Positions 27,949 to 40,680 of a DNA stretch of 64,000 nt are shown in pieces. Source of the DNA: Acanthosoma haemorrhoidale (taxonomy: Eukaryota; Arthropoda; Insecta; Hemiptera; Acanthosomatidae). The notes beneath the pieces were generated by a model that had not been told where the DNA came from, ran no database searches, and saw only the letters and a program-made list of their open reading frames with translations. The first letter of the stretch is position 1. The number at the start of each line of letters is the position of its first letter. A program made the position numbers and the translations under genes. Location: contig OV884011.1 of NCBI GenBank assembly GCA_930367205.1, positions 105,763,139 to 105,827,138 on the forward strand, in the 5' to 3' direction.

Positions 27949-30815
27949 TATTACTTCGGAAGGCTTCCCCATCAGAAGCTTTAACTGCTCTACATGTACA
28001 GTCCTGCGCTTCCCGGGTTCACGGACACTTTGGATGGTCACTTAATTGTGTTCGCGAATCGCGATCACTCTGAGGGTTCCCTCATAACGCAAAAATTCTT
28101 TAGTCCGATTGGAGCCGATCCTTCGATACGCGGTGGTACCTATCGTAACCCTTCCTTCTATCGGTTTGACGCCTGCATTCTCGATGACCAACCTCCTAGT
28201 CTTTTCGGCTGTAATTTTAGCGTCTTTTCCCCACAGTTTCCCCAACTCCACGTGGTTGTGGGCGAGCTGCGCTGACGTCTCATATCCCACCAGTGTCTCG
28301 GTGACGGCCGCGAAGACCGAAAACGATTTCAAAGTGTGAGAGCCCTGTGGTCGCGTGAACGGAGTGATTATAGGCTATCACCGCCTTATGCATTGCCTCT
28401 AGTGGCTCCAAACCTTTGTCGGCATGGTAAACACGGAGGAGATCTCCCGAAGTGCTGTAGAGACGCTCAATTCCCCCTCTGCTCTTTGGATGCCGTGGGG
28501 TATTGACATGCCATACTACTTTCCATGTCCAGAGCTTTCATCTCCTCTCTCACGTCGGCGTTATCAAACTCCCGCCGTCCGACGCTATCCAATCGGGGAC
28601 TCCATAAATTGTAACCACCTCCTCAGCGCTCCTAATACTGCCTCTGAAGACTTTTCCCGAGCGGGGTAAGCCATGGCCATTTTGCAGAATAGGTCAATCA
28701 CCGTGACCCACTTGTGTCCCTTCCAGGTAAAGGTGTCCGCTTAAAGGTCAGTTAGCTGTGTTTGCGCCGTGGGGGTCTCAACATGTAGCCCCATTGGTGG
28801 GTTCATATCATATTTCGTACGGCGGTGGACCTCGCATGCCCCTAGCGTCTTCTGGATAGTCTTCCTCACCCCACACCAGAAATACTTGCGCTTCAACGCC
28901 GGTGCTGTCTCGTGTCCCCCCCGGTGATTAGTTTTGCCCTGATGGTACGCCAGCGTTATCTCCTTCTGAGTGGTCTCGTCCGTGATGGTTTCTACCATCA
29001 TGGTACACCGCACAAATATTCGGTATACCCCAATCTGTTCTGTCCACCACAGCCGCCTAATCTCTTCCCAAATGGTCGTTTCCCACGTACAAATAGCAAG
29101 TCTTCCCTGGGTTGGAAGCATCCTTGAGGGACGACAAATTTGGCCATTGTTCACCCGTGGCGACGACCATATGGTCGTGGTGGTGGATCGTCGATAGCTA
29201 CCGTACGCTATCTTCATGGGCCCCCAGGTTTTAATCTTCCAGACTATCTGGCGGCGCTTATCATTTATGATTTCTTTACGCTCTTCCATGTCCGCAGGCC
29301 TGTCATCCATCGAGCTCCCTCTTCCTGCCGACCGTTCCTCCTTAGCAGACTCGTGTTAGTTGCCTTCCCTCTCCGACGTCCATTCCCGCAAGAACTGCCG
29401 TACGTTCCTGGATGATTCCCCCTGATCCTCTTCTAGTGCGTTGACTGTCATCGACCGGGACAGCCAGTCCGCCTTAACGTTCTCTTTACCGGGCTTATAT
29501 TCTACCTCCAAGTTATATTGACCGAGGAACTCATTCCACCGAGTGACCCTCGCCGACGATTCTTTCAGTTTCCGACCCACTGTAGCGGTCGGTGGTCTGT
29601 GTGCACCCGGAACCTTCTCCCGAACACATAAGGGCCGGAAGTGATCGACCACCCAGACTATCTCAAGTAACTCGTGTTCCAACGCGCTATACCGACTCTT
29701 CGCCTACGTGAGGCACCTACTGGCGTACGCTACAGGACGGGCCCCTGTGCCCCCCCCGCCTGTGACAGAACCGCTCCCAAGGCATATTCACTGGCATCCG
29801 TCGTTATTGTGAATTGCTTTGTGAAATCAGGAAAAGCCAGTACAGGATGTCCTTGCAGTCGTCCCATGCACTTGCGAATGTTCGCCTCTATGTCTGGGTG
29901 ATGACTACCTTTTTCCCCTTTTTGAGGAGATTGTTAAGAGGTACCAGGTATGCTGCCATTTCTGGGACGAATCCCCTGTAGTAGTTCAGTGCTCCCCTCA
30001 ACCACCGTACCCCTTTTACGTCAGACGGAACCGCCATCTTCTGGATTGCTGCTACCTTCCCGGCATCTAGTCGGACTCCTTCTTTGATAATCGTGTGTCC
30101 TAAAAAACTGTTGACCTCCTGACCCAGGGACTTTTCCTCCGATAATTTCAGGCCGAATTGTTGCACTTGGTCAAAAAGTGTCCTCAAGTGATCTACATGT
30201 TGGGCCTCGGTTGCGCTGATTACTAAAAGATCGTCCATGTATATCTGGCAAACGGACTCATCTACTCCTCGTAGCAATTCATTCATGAGCCTTTGGAATG
30301 TGATGGGTGCATTTTTCAATCCAAATGGCATCCTGGCTGTCTTATGTCGGTCCCTAGGATGCATCCGTATCTGGTAATACCCCGCTTTGAGATCCAGGGT
30401 GCTGAGGATCCTGACCCCGCTCAGCCTGTTCATCAAACCTGGGAATGTCATGAACCAATGTCATCAAACCTGGGAATTGGGTACTTCTTGTCCACCGTAT
30501 TCTCATTAAGTCTCCTGTAATCTACTACCACCCTATACTTGTCTGGGACCCCACCTTCCACGTTCATTTTCTTAACAGCCCATAAGGGGCTATCATATGG
30601 TGACATGCTATCTTCATGATCCCCTTTGTTTTTAAGCTGTCAAGCTTAACGAAAATGTCCATGTATTCTTTTTTGAGCTCCACTCTCCGATCCTCCGCTC
30701 GCCTAATCGCCCCTACTCGCGCCCTACTGTCTCTCCCTACGTGCCTCCCTTGTCTCAGGCACCTATCTGTTTGATATCTCATAAGTATGGGATACTCATC
30801 AAAGTTGTTTGACAT
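27949..30815 (-). pseudogene. pol remnant of truncated gypsy element
   Basis: Readable pieces: GRDSRARVGAIRRAEDRRVE at 30700, then a deletion that skips to an SLKTKGIM...IAPYGLL stretch at 30580-30640; the RT core with ILSTLDLKAGYYQIRM, RMPFGLKNAPITFQRLM and IYMDDLLVIS (YMDD kept, 29888-30451); RNase H with TTDASEYALG-like and VVDHFRPL (29356-29880); the integrase finger AYHQGKTNHRGGHET...CEVH (second Cys lost) at 28741-29000; a broken integrase core; and the C-terminal RYEGTLRVIAIREHN (28042). It ends at a TAG near 27949. Confidence 0.8.
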
Positions 30816-33800
30816 ATATCATTCCAGCAGTGAAGAAATCATGAGCCCTACAAAGACTTTGAGCTGCCTACGTTAATGAATTTACTGGCCTTAGAGAAAT
30901 AAATTCATTGATTTGCAACGCCTTACCAATTCTGTGTTCAGTACGATATCCCTTCCACCTTTTCCATCTCCTCGATGATAACGTATTTCCAGTATCGTAT
31001 TTCCTTACCAAGAAAGGACTTAGTTCCTCTTTCCAAGCTATTAGCTGCATTCCAAGACTACCTACAGAGCCACCTGTATGGACTTGCTGTCTGAATCGCC
31101 GAAATATTCTACATGAAGACAAGAGGAAATGGATACTTCGTACTTGGACATTGGCATCAACCTTCACAAATATGCATTTGCTTACTATCGAAAAATTACC
31201 TTTATTCTGGGGGGTTTGAGCTGTCAGAGAAGAACCAATGCATCATTACTGCGGAATGTAGTTTACTGTTGTTCTCATTTTATCGAATACATTGTACACG
31301 GGCAACAACAATCACAAACAACATAGACTTCATATGAAATCAGGTGACTGCTAAACAAAGATATCGCCCTTTCAAAAAAATTGTTTCAATTTTAAAAAGC
31401 CTCCAAGTAACTTAGAAAAACTGAGAGGACTATAATTCTTATAATTGCTCACTAGCTCTAAGCGGTGTTAACTATTTAATTGTTATAAAATTTATATATT
31501 CTAATCCCTAAGTAATACTCATTTTATGATAAATGATTAACAATAAAGTTCTTATTAGGACATCAATAACCCAGATGGTTGAATTGACAAAAAATAAATT
31601 AATAAGTAGTATACAAGCGTTCAAGTATCATGTATCAATTAGAGAACACATTAGAAGCCAATTAGGACGACATAGTTACCCGGTGACTCGCGTCAATTAA
31701 TCGTATGATAATCGAGTATACATATTTTGTCAGCTGATAAGTGGATTCAGACGACTAATCCACAGTTGCCAATTTTACAAGCGTTTCGGTCACGGTTAAG
31801 CTCCCTCTATCGCCCGGTATAACCACGGCCCGTATCGAATAGCCAAGTTTCAGTGCGAGACATCATTAATAATCCTATAATAATTCAAACAAAACTAATA
31901 GCATTTCATTTTAAACATGGCAGAGAGTGTGCTCTTTTATATTTGTAATATTATTATCTAAAGTAACAGACCTTGACAATTGTGCTATTAGGTCCTTTAA
32001 GAACAACCTTAAACAAAACGAAAAAATACCCCAAAAAATATTAACATAAACATTTCCCTCCCTCCACCCAAAAAAAGCCTCTTGCAAAAGGAACAATTTT
32101 AGTTTTGTTAGCTGCTATGAATACTCCAAATGTGTTCTTGGTGGTAGCACTCTTGAATGAAATTGGGCGTGGGTTGCTGTACTTGATTAACACCATTCAT
32201 TATTACAATCCAAATGAACACATCTATCTCCATACTACATCTTACACCTGGCATTCGCCAAGGATCCTGCCTACGCCGTATTTAATTTCTTTGTTTCCTA
32301 TTTCTGAACACACTCGAGGAATGAGTGAATATCTAGTAGCCTTTGAACATTGAGGTTCTCATCTCCTGCCCTCTAGAGGATTAACTGCAATTAAGACATT
32401 AATTAATTTCTGTTTTATTCATTACTTTTTGTTTTTTATCGCTATTTATACGTACATATTTCGTTCGGTGGGATTATATATTAAGTAAATGGACGAAAAT
32501 ATCCAATCCAGTAGCCTCATGAAAACCCCAACAATTTGTTTTGTTGATACAACTATTCCCCCAAATTTACTACATTTACGAGAATAGGAGATAAATCACT
32601 CTTTTTCTTATGAATAAATTAATCATAGACTGGTTGGAAAAGCTAAAATATGTAACACAGTTGGTAGAAACAAAAATATCTAAGTAGTAGAGAGAATTCT
32701 AAGTTAAGCAAGGGAGGAATGAGCTGTTTCAATCTGAAATTTTTGAAATCAGGGAAAGTAATGGACTTAAGTAGAATAAAAATAAATGTTAAAGGAAAAG
32801 AAAAATTTACGAATTCATAACACCAATTCGAACAGTACATTATACATTCGTATCCTCTACTCCTTCCTTCCGTCCCCAAAAGTATTTAAAATCGGATACC
32901 ACTACCCAACAGTAAATCCTGCACAATCTTAAGAGATGTTTCTATGTTCTCAGACTCTCTCACTCTACAAGTGTACGAATGAGCATATATGTTCTCAGTG
33001 TGGTAACAAATAACACCTGAATGGGAAATGTAATTCAGAGCCCAATTTATGCAGTTGTGGTGATTCGCACAGTGAATTTGACTTTTCTCGCGGAATATTT
33101 AAAACTGATGATGATATTAGATATATCTAGGTTACGAACAAAGCCCCTTTCTGGCCACAAAAATATCCTAAAAGTTTAAGTAGAGTGAGTGTATTTAGTT
33201 AAAAGTTATGAAAAAAAAATTAGTTGCAAAATTGATTTAATGTTAATGGCTAAAAGCATAAGGTTCATGGTAAAATAAACAATAGCAGAGTGTCTGCTAA
33301 ACAAACGCCTCCTCTCCGAGGGTTATTATTTTGGAAGCGTTCAGTTGGTTCTGTGACACGGTATCACATTTAAGAAAGTGGGTCCACCACTGACTACAAG
33401 GGTTGCGAAACTTGATCACCTGGTGGTTAAAATTAATCTTACCACGTTCTTCCGTATAGGTCTTTCATCAGCTTCAGATCTACTACACCAATGCGAAGAA
33501 AAACGGGTGGTTTAAGTGCACGACTGTGGAACAACACATCAAGCTCTCTTTGTAAAAATCCTTCACCGATGTACATACACTCCCAGACCTTCACCTTTCA
33601 CCTTTATGCACATCAAGTGTGGGCCCCTCGTCCCTCATCACCAAACAAGCACATCAAATTACCAATCTCACCTTGTCGTACTTGTCTAGTGAGACCAAAT
33701 ACAGGATTGGATTTGGTGGAAGTCATGTTCTGAGTGTCTGAAATAAAATAAATACAAAAATTATTACTACACAATGTGTAAGGATCGCTAACTACATAAG

Positions 33801-33848
33801 ATGAAACACCCTCTACTCTATTGTATCTATTGTAAATTAGTTATAATA
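30816..33848. other. Intergenic DNA, no confident feature
   Basis: Short frames at 30868-31337, 31911-32096, 32105-32353 and 32643-32879 show no recognised motif. The region 33520-33600 (ACACATCAA...CACTCCCAGACCTTC) has weak similarity to 46928-47010 and may be an unidentified old repeat. No host gene can be supported. Confidence 0.3.
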
Positions 33849-34240
33849 TGTTGTAAATAAATAATATTGCAAAAACATAAGGTTATATCAGTGTAAATAT
33901 TGTAAACAATAAATGACGTAGCTACAGATGAGTTCAGAGGTAGCCAGGGGTCCTTAGCCAGGTATCTAGCCCTGGTCTGGCCCCTTACGAGCCTTGCCGG
34001 GTATCCAGCAGCCAGGCCTGCAATGCGATTTCCATGACCACATAAACAGCCTATAATACCTACTCTGTACCTCTTCTCCTGAACAAAGTGGACATTCGAG
34101 GCACATACCTATCAGATATGGTGTCAGATAGATCAGTAGTTAAGACCCGTCACCAGCCAATCGTCCAGGTCATAGCCTATTCAACTCTCACTCCGTCACC
34201 AGGGCAAGTGTAACTAGGCTGCCCTCGTGACGACCCGACA
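33849..34240 (+). mobile_element. Solo LTR, TGTTGT...CCCGACA type
   Basis: 392 bp beginning TGTTGTAAAT and ending GACGACCCGACA. It is flanked by TAATA (33844-33848) and TAATG (34241-34245), a plausible decayed 5-bp target duplication. It is similar to 1-501. The LTR superfamily is not determined; BEL/Pao is possible. Confidence 0.55.
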
Positions 34241-34245
34241 TAATG

Positions 34246-36975
34246 TAACTAGTCCCTTTACATTATTACTGAAGGGTTACAAAATGACGGACCCGCAACT
34301 AACTTAAACCTATATGGAGTGCAATCTTCTGCTACCTGTTACGATCGATCGAGAATAGCGTGTTAAACACTGGATGTGTCAAAAAAACATATCTTTAGCA
34401 AGGGTCACATCGTTTGCATGATGTGGCGTAGCTTGGACGTTTTTATCCCAAATTTAAAACATTGGAATTAAAAGGTGGAATTTCAGTTCCGCTTAAACTT
34501 AAACAGATCTTCTTAAACAGACCATAAAACCACAAAGTTTATATTACAAATCATACACGACAAAAACCAAACTCTAAAAAGATCCTAAAGTCAAAACCTC
34601 CGTGCAATCGACAGTTACGACTCATTCCACTGGACTTACACAGAAACGGGGGAAATTTTCATAAAATAAATCGCAAGATGTAAACCTGCAGTTTAACCAG
34701 TGACGAAATCATCAGATAGCTCACAAAGGCTGTGAACTTTAAGGGTACTATTTATCTGATAAGTTTCACCCATGGATACAGTAATGAAAAGGACTAAATG
34801 GATTTCGTATTGATTACATTTTTTCATGATATCTATTTTGAAAGCCTATTTCCGCTTGGTGACAAGACAGTATGGTACAGAATAGAAAACGAAAAAACAC
34901 ATGCGTGATAAGCGTGTGTGGCCAGTACACGACGAGTGGCCAAGGTTGGTTATTAACACTGATAATCAGAGCTGAACCTTTCACAGGGTTCACTTTCGAC
35001 TTTCTTTGTGTCGCAGTCGGTCGGAAAAGTAAACCTCAGGCTATCTCAGAAGCCATCGCTAGAGCTAGGTGAAAATGAAAATACATAATTTAATAATTAA
35101 CCTCCCCTTGATATTAGTAGGTCGTTAACCACACACAAACGAACTAGAGATTACTACTCTCTTGGTATTTATCGTGGTAGCCATACTGGAACAGAATCTA
35201 GTTATGGCAAACACCTTACAATTAGGTGGTGTTTGCTATGTATTTTGATTGTTTGCATTTTTTGAAGGGGGCGGGCTGTTGCGTTCTAGTGGCGTTCATC
35301 ACTAATCCGTCAGAAAATATACTTTGATTGGTACAGGACTGGTTGCTCTATCAAAATACGAGCCCATGATGCTAGGCTAATGATATCAGAAAAAATATAG
35401 CACGTTCAAGGTCCTAAACATTAAGCAATCCATTTCATTCTATGAAGGGCTGCATCGTTAAGCGACCCTTTTCCTTCAAAAATTTAAAAAATATATGATT
35501 TATATACGATGTACAACTTATTTGTTTGGTTAAAAGTTGTGCATAATATCCTTATTTGTATTGATGAATACATTGTTGCTACATTTCGGACTGTCAGTCC
35601 ACACACTCAAAAAAAACAATATAATAACATTAATTAATTAACGAAAACAAAGTTCCACTCAATTGAAAACTTATACCTATTACTATTACATGTTGTGCCA
35701 TCCAAAGAGAAAACGTTAATAAATTAAATTAAACATGTTTCCTGGCCAGAAAATCGTCAAGTTATTAAATCTGTAATTATATGGGATCGAGTTATAGTGG
35801 GAGGTTTTTAAGGGCTGTCAGTACAAAGTGCTTATTAATATGCTTAGTTAACCCTGTGTAGCTGTTGCCAAATATTAGAAATTATTGATTAGTAAAATTC
35901 TGAGTAGGATATTATGCCCATCTTTTAACAATTGTCAATTTTCACCTCTTTCAAAATATCATATATTCTGTTCATTGTGCTGGGACTTGGTCCATTATAA
36001 AAATTTTGGTTAGCATGAATGAAAAATAAAACTTCACGTTAAATACTTACTAAGCCAACAGTAAATATATTTATATATACTATACTATTGAAGAAGTAAT
36101 TAACGTATGGCAATTTTTTCGAAGCTCTAGTTTGTAAAAGGTAGATAAATTATAGTCAGTTTTTAGCAGGTATGTGGCGTTTTATCAACAATCATCCCAT
36201 CTTAAATTACATTGCATTACTACAAGACTTGTTGACAACGTCATGGCATACCCTTTTTCACTTTCTCAGATAGATTGGGATAGAGGCGTTCATATCGTTC
36301 AGATGACAGGGAACGGTTGAAGATTTCATCGATGCCAAGATGACGGGAGGATGTGACAGAGGAGAGAGAGTAGTATGCGTGCGACAGCTATGGTCACTTT
36401 CGACTTCGGCAACAATGGTCATCGACATCATCATCATCGAAATCGATAAAAGGAAAGTTACCGGCGCTGGATCCCTTTCATCCGATTCCTGAACAAGCTT
36501 CTTTGTTACCGCGAACAACGCATCAAAACTAATAAGTAAATATTTTAACGTTTTCCTCCTTCATCAAACCAAAGTGGTATAGTTGTTGAGTGATAACAAA
36601 CTACACTGGGGATTTAAGGATTTAATGTACACTTATGGCTTTGATATAATAACAAACATAAAGTCCTTTAATGCTTTTTAAATATTGTGCACGCAGTTTA
36701 AATACAATCAGTGGTGGCTTACCACCAATAAAATTTTACATTATTAAAATCGTTAATAGAAACTTTTCTTTAAAATCTTCTCTTTATTGGTATTTAGCAT
36801 TTATTTACATTAGTTTTAGGATCAGTTGGGCATCAAATAATAGTTTTTAGCTGAATTATATGTTTTCATGTCAAAAAATGGGTTGCAAAAACGTTATGAA
36901 CACGATATGTACAAGTATTTTATAAATTATGTAATAACAGGTTTTTTTTTATTATAATTCTTGTAGCCGTGCTAG
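34246..36975. other. Intergenic DNA, no confident feature
   Basis: 2.7 kb, A+T-rich. A minus-strand frame at 36258-36518 has a Met-rich hydrophobic patch and less A+T-rich composition but no family motif; an alternative frame there is also partly open. I cannot call either an exon. Confidence 0.3.
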
Positions 36976-37610
36976 TTGGAGGAGTCATTTTACATGAAAT
37001 TATCGATACAACAACAAAACAAGTTAGACATGGTAAATAAAATGGCTTACCTTAACCCGTCCTTTTACTACTGTCCTTATTTGAGGATAGTTTGTTATAT
37101 AAATTTTACTGTCTACTTATTTAAAAATTGTCATTTCTATGTTATGTTATTTTATACTCAGCAAAGACAAAATAAATGAATATAATCATTATCATTAGTG
37201 AAAACGTTAACTAACGTCTGAAAAGTTATCCCAGATTTTCAAAATTCTGTAAGAAAATACAGCAACATTTTACCACTTTTTTTTTTATTAAACTGTATCA
37301 AAAACAATGTAACAAAATTTTGATCTTTCGGTTTTGATCCGTTTATTTATTGCTGTCAACATCTGAGGACGGCCCAAGAGGGGAGTTTGTTTTTTGTAGG
37401 TAATAAATGTCGATAAGTATTAATCATCCAGAGCCTATTGAAAACAAAACTAATGAAAAATTAATTTTCATTAAGAAAAACAAAGTCGGCACAAAACTGG
37501 TAATGTACCAATAGAAAGGCTATTTAGGAGAGGGGATTTATGTATAAAGAAAGAAAAGCAGGCGTTCCTGATGGTTGAAACCTCTTTCTTAAACACTAAT
37601 ATCTAACTAT
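36976..37610 (+). repeat. Dispersed repeat, copy 1 (partner at 42000-42210)
   Basis: Two blocks match 42000-42210: ATGAAATTATCGAT...AAGTTAGACA at about 36990-37030, and AAGGCTATTTA...ATAAAGA...TGAAACC...TAAACACT at about 37515-37600. In this copy the blocks are separated by about 480 extra bases. One reading frame translates to similar residues in both copies (EIID...K(Q/E)VR), but stops interrupt it. The source is unknown; an old element or a decayed gene. Confidence 0.4.
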
Positions 37611-38016
37611 AAATAAGTGAACATATTGTCGTGTTGCCACACGATTTGCCGTAAATCAACCTTGTCGTAGTCTAGGTCGTGGATCCATACCCCATGAGCG
37701 AAAAAATCCAATTTGACCTAGCCCATTCCTTGCGATAATAAAAGCTTGTAAAAAGGAGTTTTCACGAAGTTTCAATCTATCACTCACCCTGCTTCTATTA
37801 GACAAATTTATTTTTAATTGTAAATCTCATAAAAGTATACAATGGTGACCTAAACAATTCTCTGTGGTCCAAAGACGTTTTGCATATCTATATCCAGGGC
37901 GTTTACGTCTTTCTTGAAATAACCTATTCAATAATATAGAGAAATATTAACCTGTAATTGATTAATAAATTAAGCATCATTGGGATACAATCAAATAGAA
38001 ACTCATGCAAAGTAGC
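37611..38016. other. Spacer, nothing recognised
   Basis: A+T-rich; nothing to report. Confidence 0.35.
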
Positions 38017-38190
38017 TGTTGTGTCCACTTCTTCACCAGGAATAAATGGAAGTTCCCCCTCTTCTCAGCCCAGAAAATATCTACTCATGTTTTAATAATA
38101 AAAAACGTTAAGAGAGGGGGAAACTTGTGCATGAAACAGCTGAAGCCCACTCGGGGGCTCACGAGAGAGGCCCAGCCTCTGACCTGCCGA

Positions 38191-38199
38191 TATAAAAGG
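38191..38199 (+). promoter_or_regulatory. TATA box of solo LTR
   Basis: TATAAAAGG, a good match to the eukaryotic TATA consensus, about 175 bases into the LTR. Start of transcription would be expected near 38220. Confidence 0.55.
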
Positions 38200-38255
38200 C
38201 CAGATTTGGGGCATTTGCCAGACTCTCGGAACACGGCACCTGAAGAACACTGCTT

Positions 38256-38377
<122 letters not shown>

Positions 38378-38695
38378 CTGACCGGCGTTGTCAGACCCCA
38401 CCCCGTCCTAGTGGGATTCTCTGCCTTCGTCTCGCTAAAACTAGCACATCCTTGGAAGGGACCTCTTCCTCGCGGACGACGGTCGCCAAAGCCCTACAAA
38501 CTTTACATAGTAGCGTCTCCTCCGGCGATCCAGTCTGCCTCTCTCCGGTTCACACTCGCCTTTGGGATCCGGACGGTTTTCACCTACCCTTAGAGACCGA
38601 GTGTGAATTCGTGGTCATCCCCAGCCTACCCTGTTCCCCTTCTCCTGCACTGTCGGGGCACACCTTCTAAGATCTTATGGAGTCAAATCAATACG

Positions 38696-38701
38696 AATAA
38701 A
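38696..38701 (+). terminator. Poly(A) signal AATAAA of solo LTR
   Basis: AATAAA about 150 bases before the LTR end; it would define the R/U5 side. Confidence 0.45.
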
Positions 38702-38848
38702 GCTGCCCACCGACTAGGCCACCAGCAAAGGTCATAGACCACAGGTCCACCCGTTTTATCTCTTCTTGGCGCTCGCCGGACAGCGGCCTGATTGTAGTGA
38801 CCCTAGCCCGCGGTGGGCGTCCTCACCCCTTGGGGACATTTCCCGACA

Positions 38849-39827
38849 GTAACATTTCAAAAATATCACTGATAACTATTATTTAGGACTATTCATTTGC
38901 CCTTTTATAAGAATGGTAATAATAAATTTGTATTATTCATAAGTAAATCTCTCTCTAGGATTGGCTACAAAAATTGGTTAATGATATTTTACGTTGTGAG
39001 CTTCAAATCCGTAGCCCGGGAAGGATTTCATAATTTGACTACCAGTTGTTAGAAATAAAACTAGACGGCAATACAATATAAATCCAATGTTTCTTGTTAT
39101 AAGTTCAGGCTCACAAGCTCTTCGCATCAACTGAGAAAGCAAATTAAATGTAATAGATACTTAAAAATATGATTGTGATTCCTATGAGATTCCTAAATAT
39201 TAATCGGAGACAACAGCTCTATCGTTCAATTAAATGATTCGTCAATTTGCTACACCTACCATCCCCAATCGAGAAAAAAATAAGTGATAAGAACAGTATT
39301 ATCAAACTGTCACCAGGCTCGGCCGTAATTAGTTGCTAGAGAGTTAAGCATTGAAAAAGACTGGCTAGTCTCCATCGTGGCCTTATACTAATCAGAATTC
39401 TCATGAAGAAGCTATTTCAAATTGTGTGTTGAATTATTGTATTCTGTTATATCATGTATCATGTAAAGTATTCTGATATAAGGAAATTCTTTAAAACCAG
39501 GCTTCAGTATCACAATCCTCGCGGAAGCCACCCCTCTATAGACACTTATAATGAAAGTAGTCTCCTAGTATTGCCACCATAATATTCCTCTGGGAGTTTG
39601 AATCTTCAAAAGGGAGTTATTCCCGAGATTTCCCTCATACCAACAACTTTCCAAATAAATTCCTTCTCCGACCTTATAATCCATATAATAAGGATACCCT
39701 CGCACTCACCTTCAATCCTAGTCAACCAGTCTAGTTAGCTTTAACTAATTATATTAGTAAATTTTAAAGTTCGGATTAGCAAGATATACCTACACCACCC
39801 GTAAGAGTTAATATAGTAGCCCAGATA
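38849..39827. other. Intergenic DNA, nothing recognised
   Basis: About 1 kb, A+T-rich, no motif found. Confidence 0.35.
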
Positions 39828-40152
39828 ACAAATATAGAGATCAACAGTTTTATTATTTTCGATGTGATTTAAAAAAGATTATTTCAATACTATCACTAAT
39901 TATGCCTAGGCAAATCCATTAGGCATGTTTGTTATTGTTTATTTTATGAGCCTTTGTTATATTTATGTGTACTTAATAAACTTTTGTAATCAGTTCCGAA
40001 CATTAATTGATTTTTATTGTTATTTTTACTGCTCTCAGCAGATAACAGTAGTGATCAATTATATATGTTGCTTATTATTGCGAGACGTTTGCTAGGAGAA
40101 TATTCTATTTCAGTGTGTTCCTCATTTGTCACTCCTTCACAGTTGAGCCAAA
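39828..40152 (+). promoter_or_regulatory. Conserved 5' flank of member C
   Basis: Aligns with 16204-16520 and, on the other strand, 2860-3125. It contains GATAACAGTAG at 40041, TTGCTTATTATTGC at 40068 and TTTCAGTGTG at 40108. The last contains TCAGT, the arthropod initiator consensus, about 43 bases before the ATG. Calling it the transcription start is an inference. Confidence 0.5.
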
Positions 40153-40467
40153 ATGAAGCTGCAGTTTTTCTGGATTCTCTTAGCCCTTTGCTTCTTGGCG
40201 GTCATGGCAGCAAGGAAAAATAGCCCACCTCAAAAAAGGAAAACGAAAGAACTTAATTTAAAGAAAAGTGCTCATTTGAAGGTTAAACAAACAACTTTCG
40301 CTATACCCAATGATGGCTACATTGCTGTGAACGGCCCGAGAGACGTGTTACTGCCTGAGGACGAACTGGATGAGACCACCGATCATTCAGCCGCAGAGGG
40401 TAGGCGCTCCTTACATTCTGACCAGACGCACTTCGATATGAATCGCTACATGGTAGCCTGGTGGTAG
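40153..40467 (+). CDS. Secreted NDGY-core protein, compact form (member C)
   Basis: 104 residues, unrecognised family. Start context CCAAAATG. Residues 1-19 form a clear signal peptide with a Leu/Phe/Ala core ending VMA. A basic Lys/Arg-rich stretch follows (21-45), then the core NDGYIAVNGP...VLLP at 53-68, an acidic linker, RR at 84-85 and a short tail ending VAWW. There is one Cys, inside the signal peptide; the mature part has none. Compared with member A it has one core and no Asp/Ser/Lys tail, but both end in a Trp-rich sequence. It is likely secreted and perhaps cleaved at RR (inference). It has no intron, and it is the best candidate for a working family member here. Confidence 0.75.
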   Translation: MKLQFFWILLALCFLAVMAARKNSPPQKRKTKELNLKKSAHLKVKQTTFAIPNDGYIAVNGPRDVLLPEDELDETTDHSAAEGRRSLHSDQTHFDMNRYMVAWW

Positions 40468-40680
40468 TGATACTCACCGGTTCCAAGTGGGTTTACTGGA
40501 TCTCTGGCTAGTGGCTTTCTATGAGAGCGACAACTCCAAGTCACGAGTCTCACTTCCACCTGAATTTAATAGTATGTGAGCCAGTCTTTAGATTTTGTAG
40601 TATAAGTAGTGTCTATTTTTATATTTTAGCTTTCCTACATGGGCACTTTTTTTTGGAAAGATTGTTAATGGTTCTTCACC
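40468..40680 (+). other. Conserved 3' flank of member C
   Basis: Shares GATACTCACC, CTCTGGCT, GAATTTAATAGTATGTG and CAGTCTTTA with the DNA after member B, so the duplicated unit includes the 3' UTR. No AATAAA is clear in the shared part. Confidence 0.45.

Larger units (their letters stand above)
27524..30815 (-). mobile_element. 5'-truncated gypsy element, family 1, minus strand
   Basis: In minus-strand order: part of the protease-RT linker, RT, RNase H, integrase, 3' UTR, polypurine tract and 3' LTR. The 5' LTR, primer site, gag and protease are missing; similarity stops at about 30800. Frameshifts and stops occur throughout. It is related to 3346-7307 (shared LTR start AGTTAAAG) and less closely to the young element. 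Confidence 0.85.

Noticed and set aside
36258..36518. Possible host gene exon on minus
   Set aside because: Met-rich frame without a family match or clear splice signals, and a second frame is also partly open. Not enough support.
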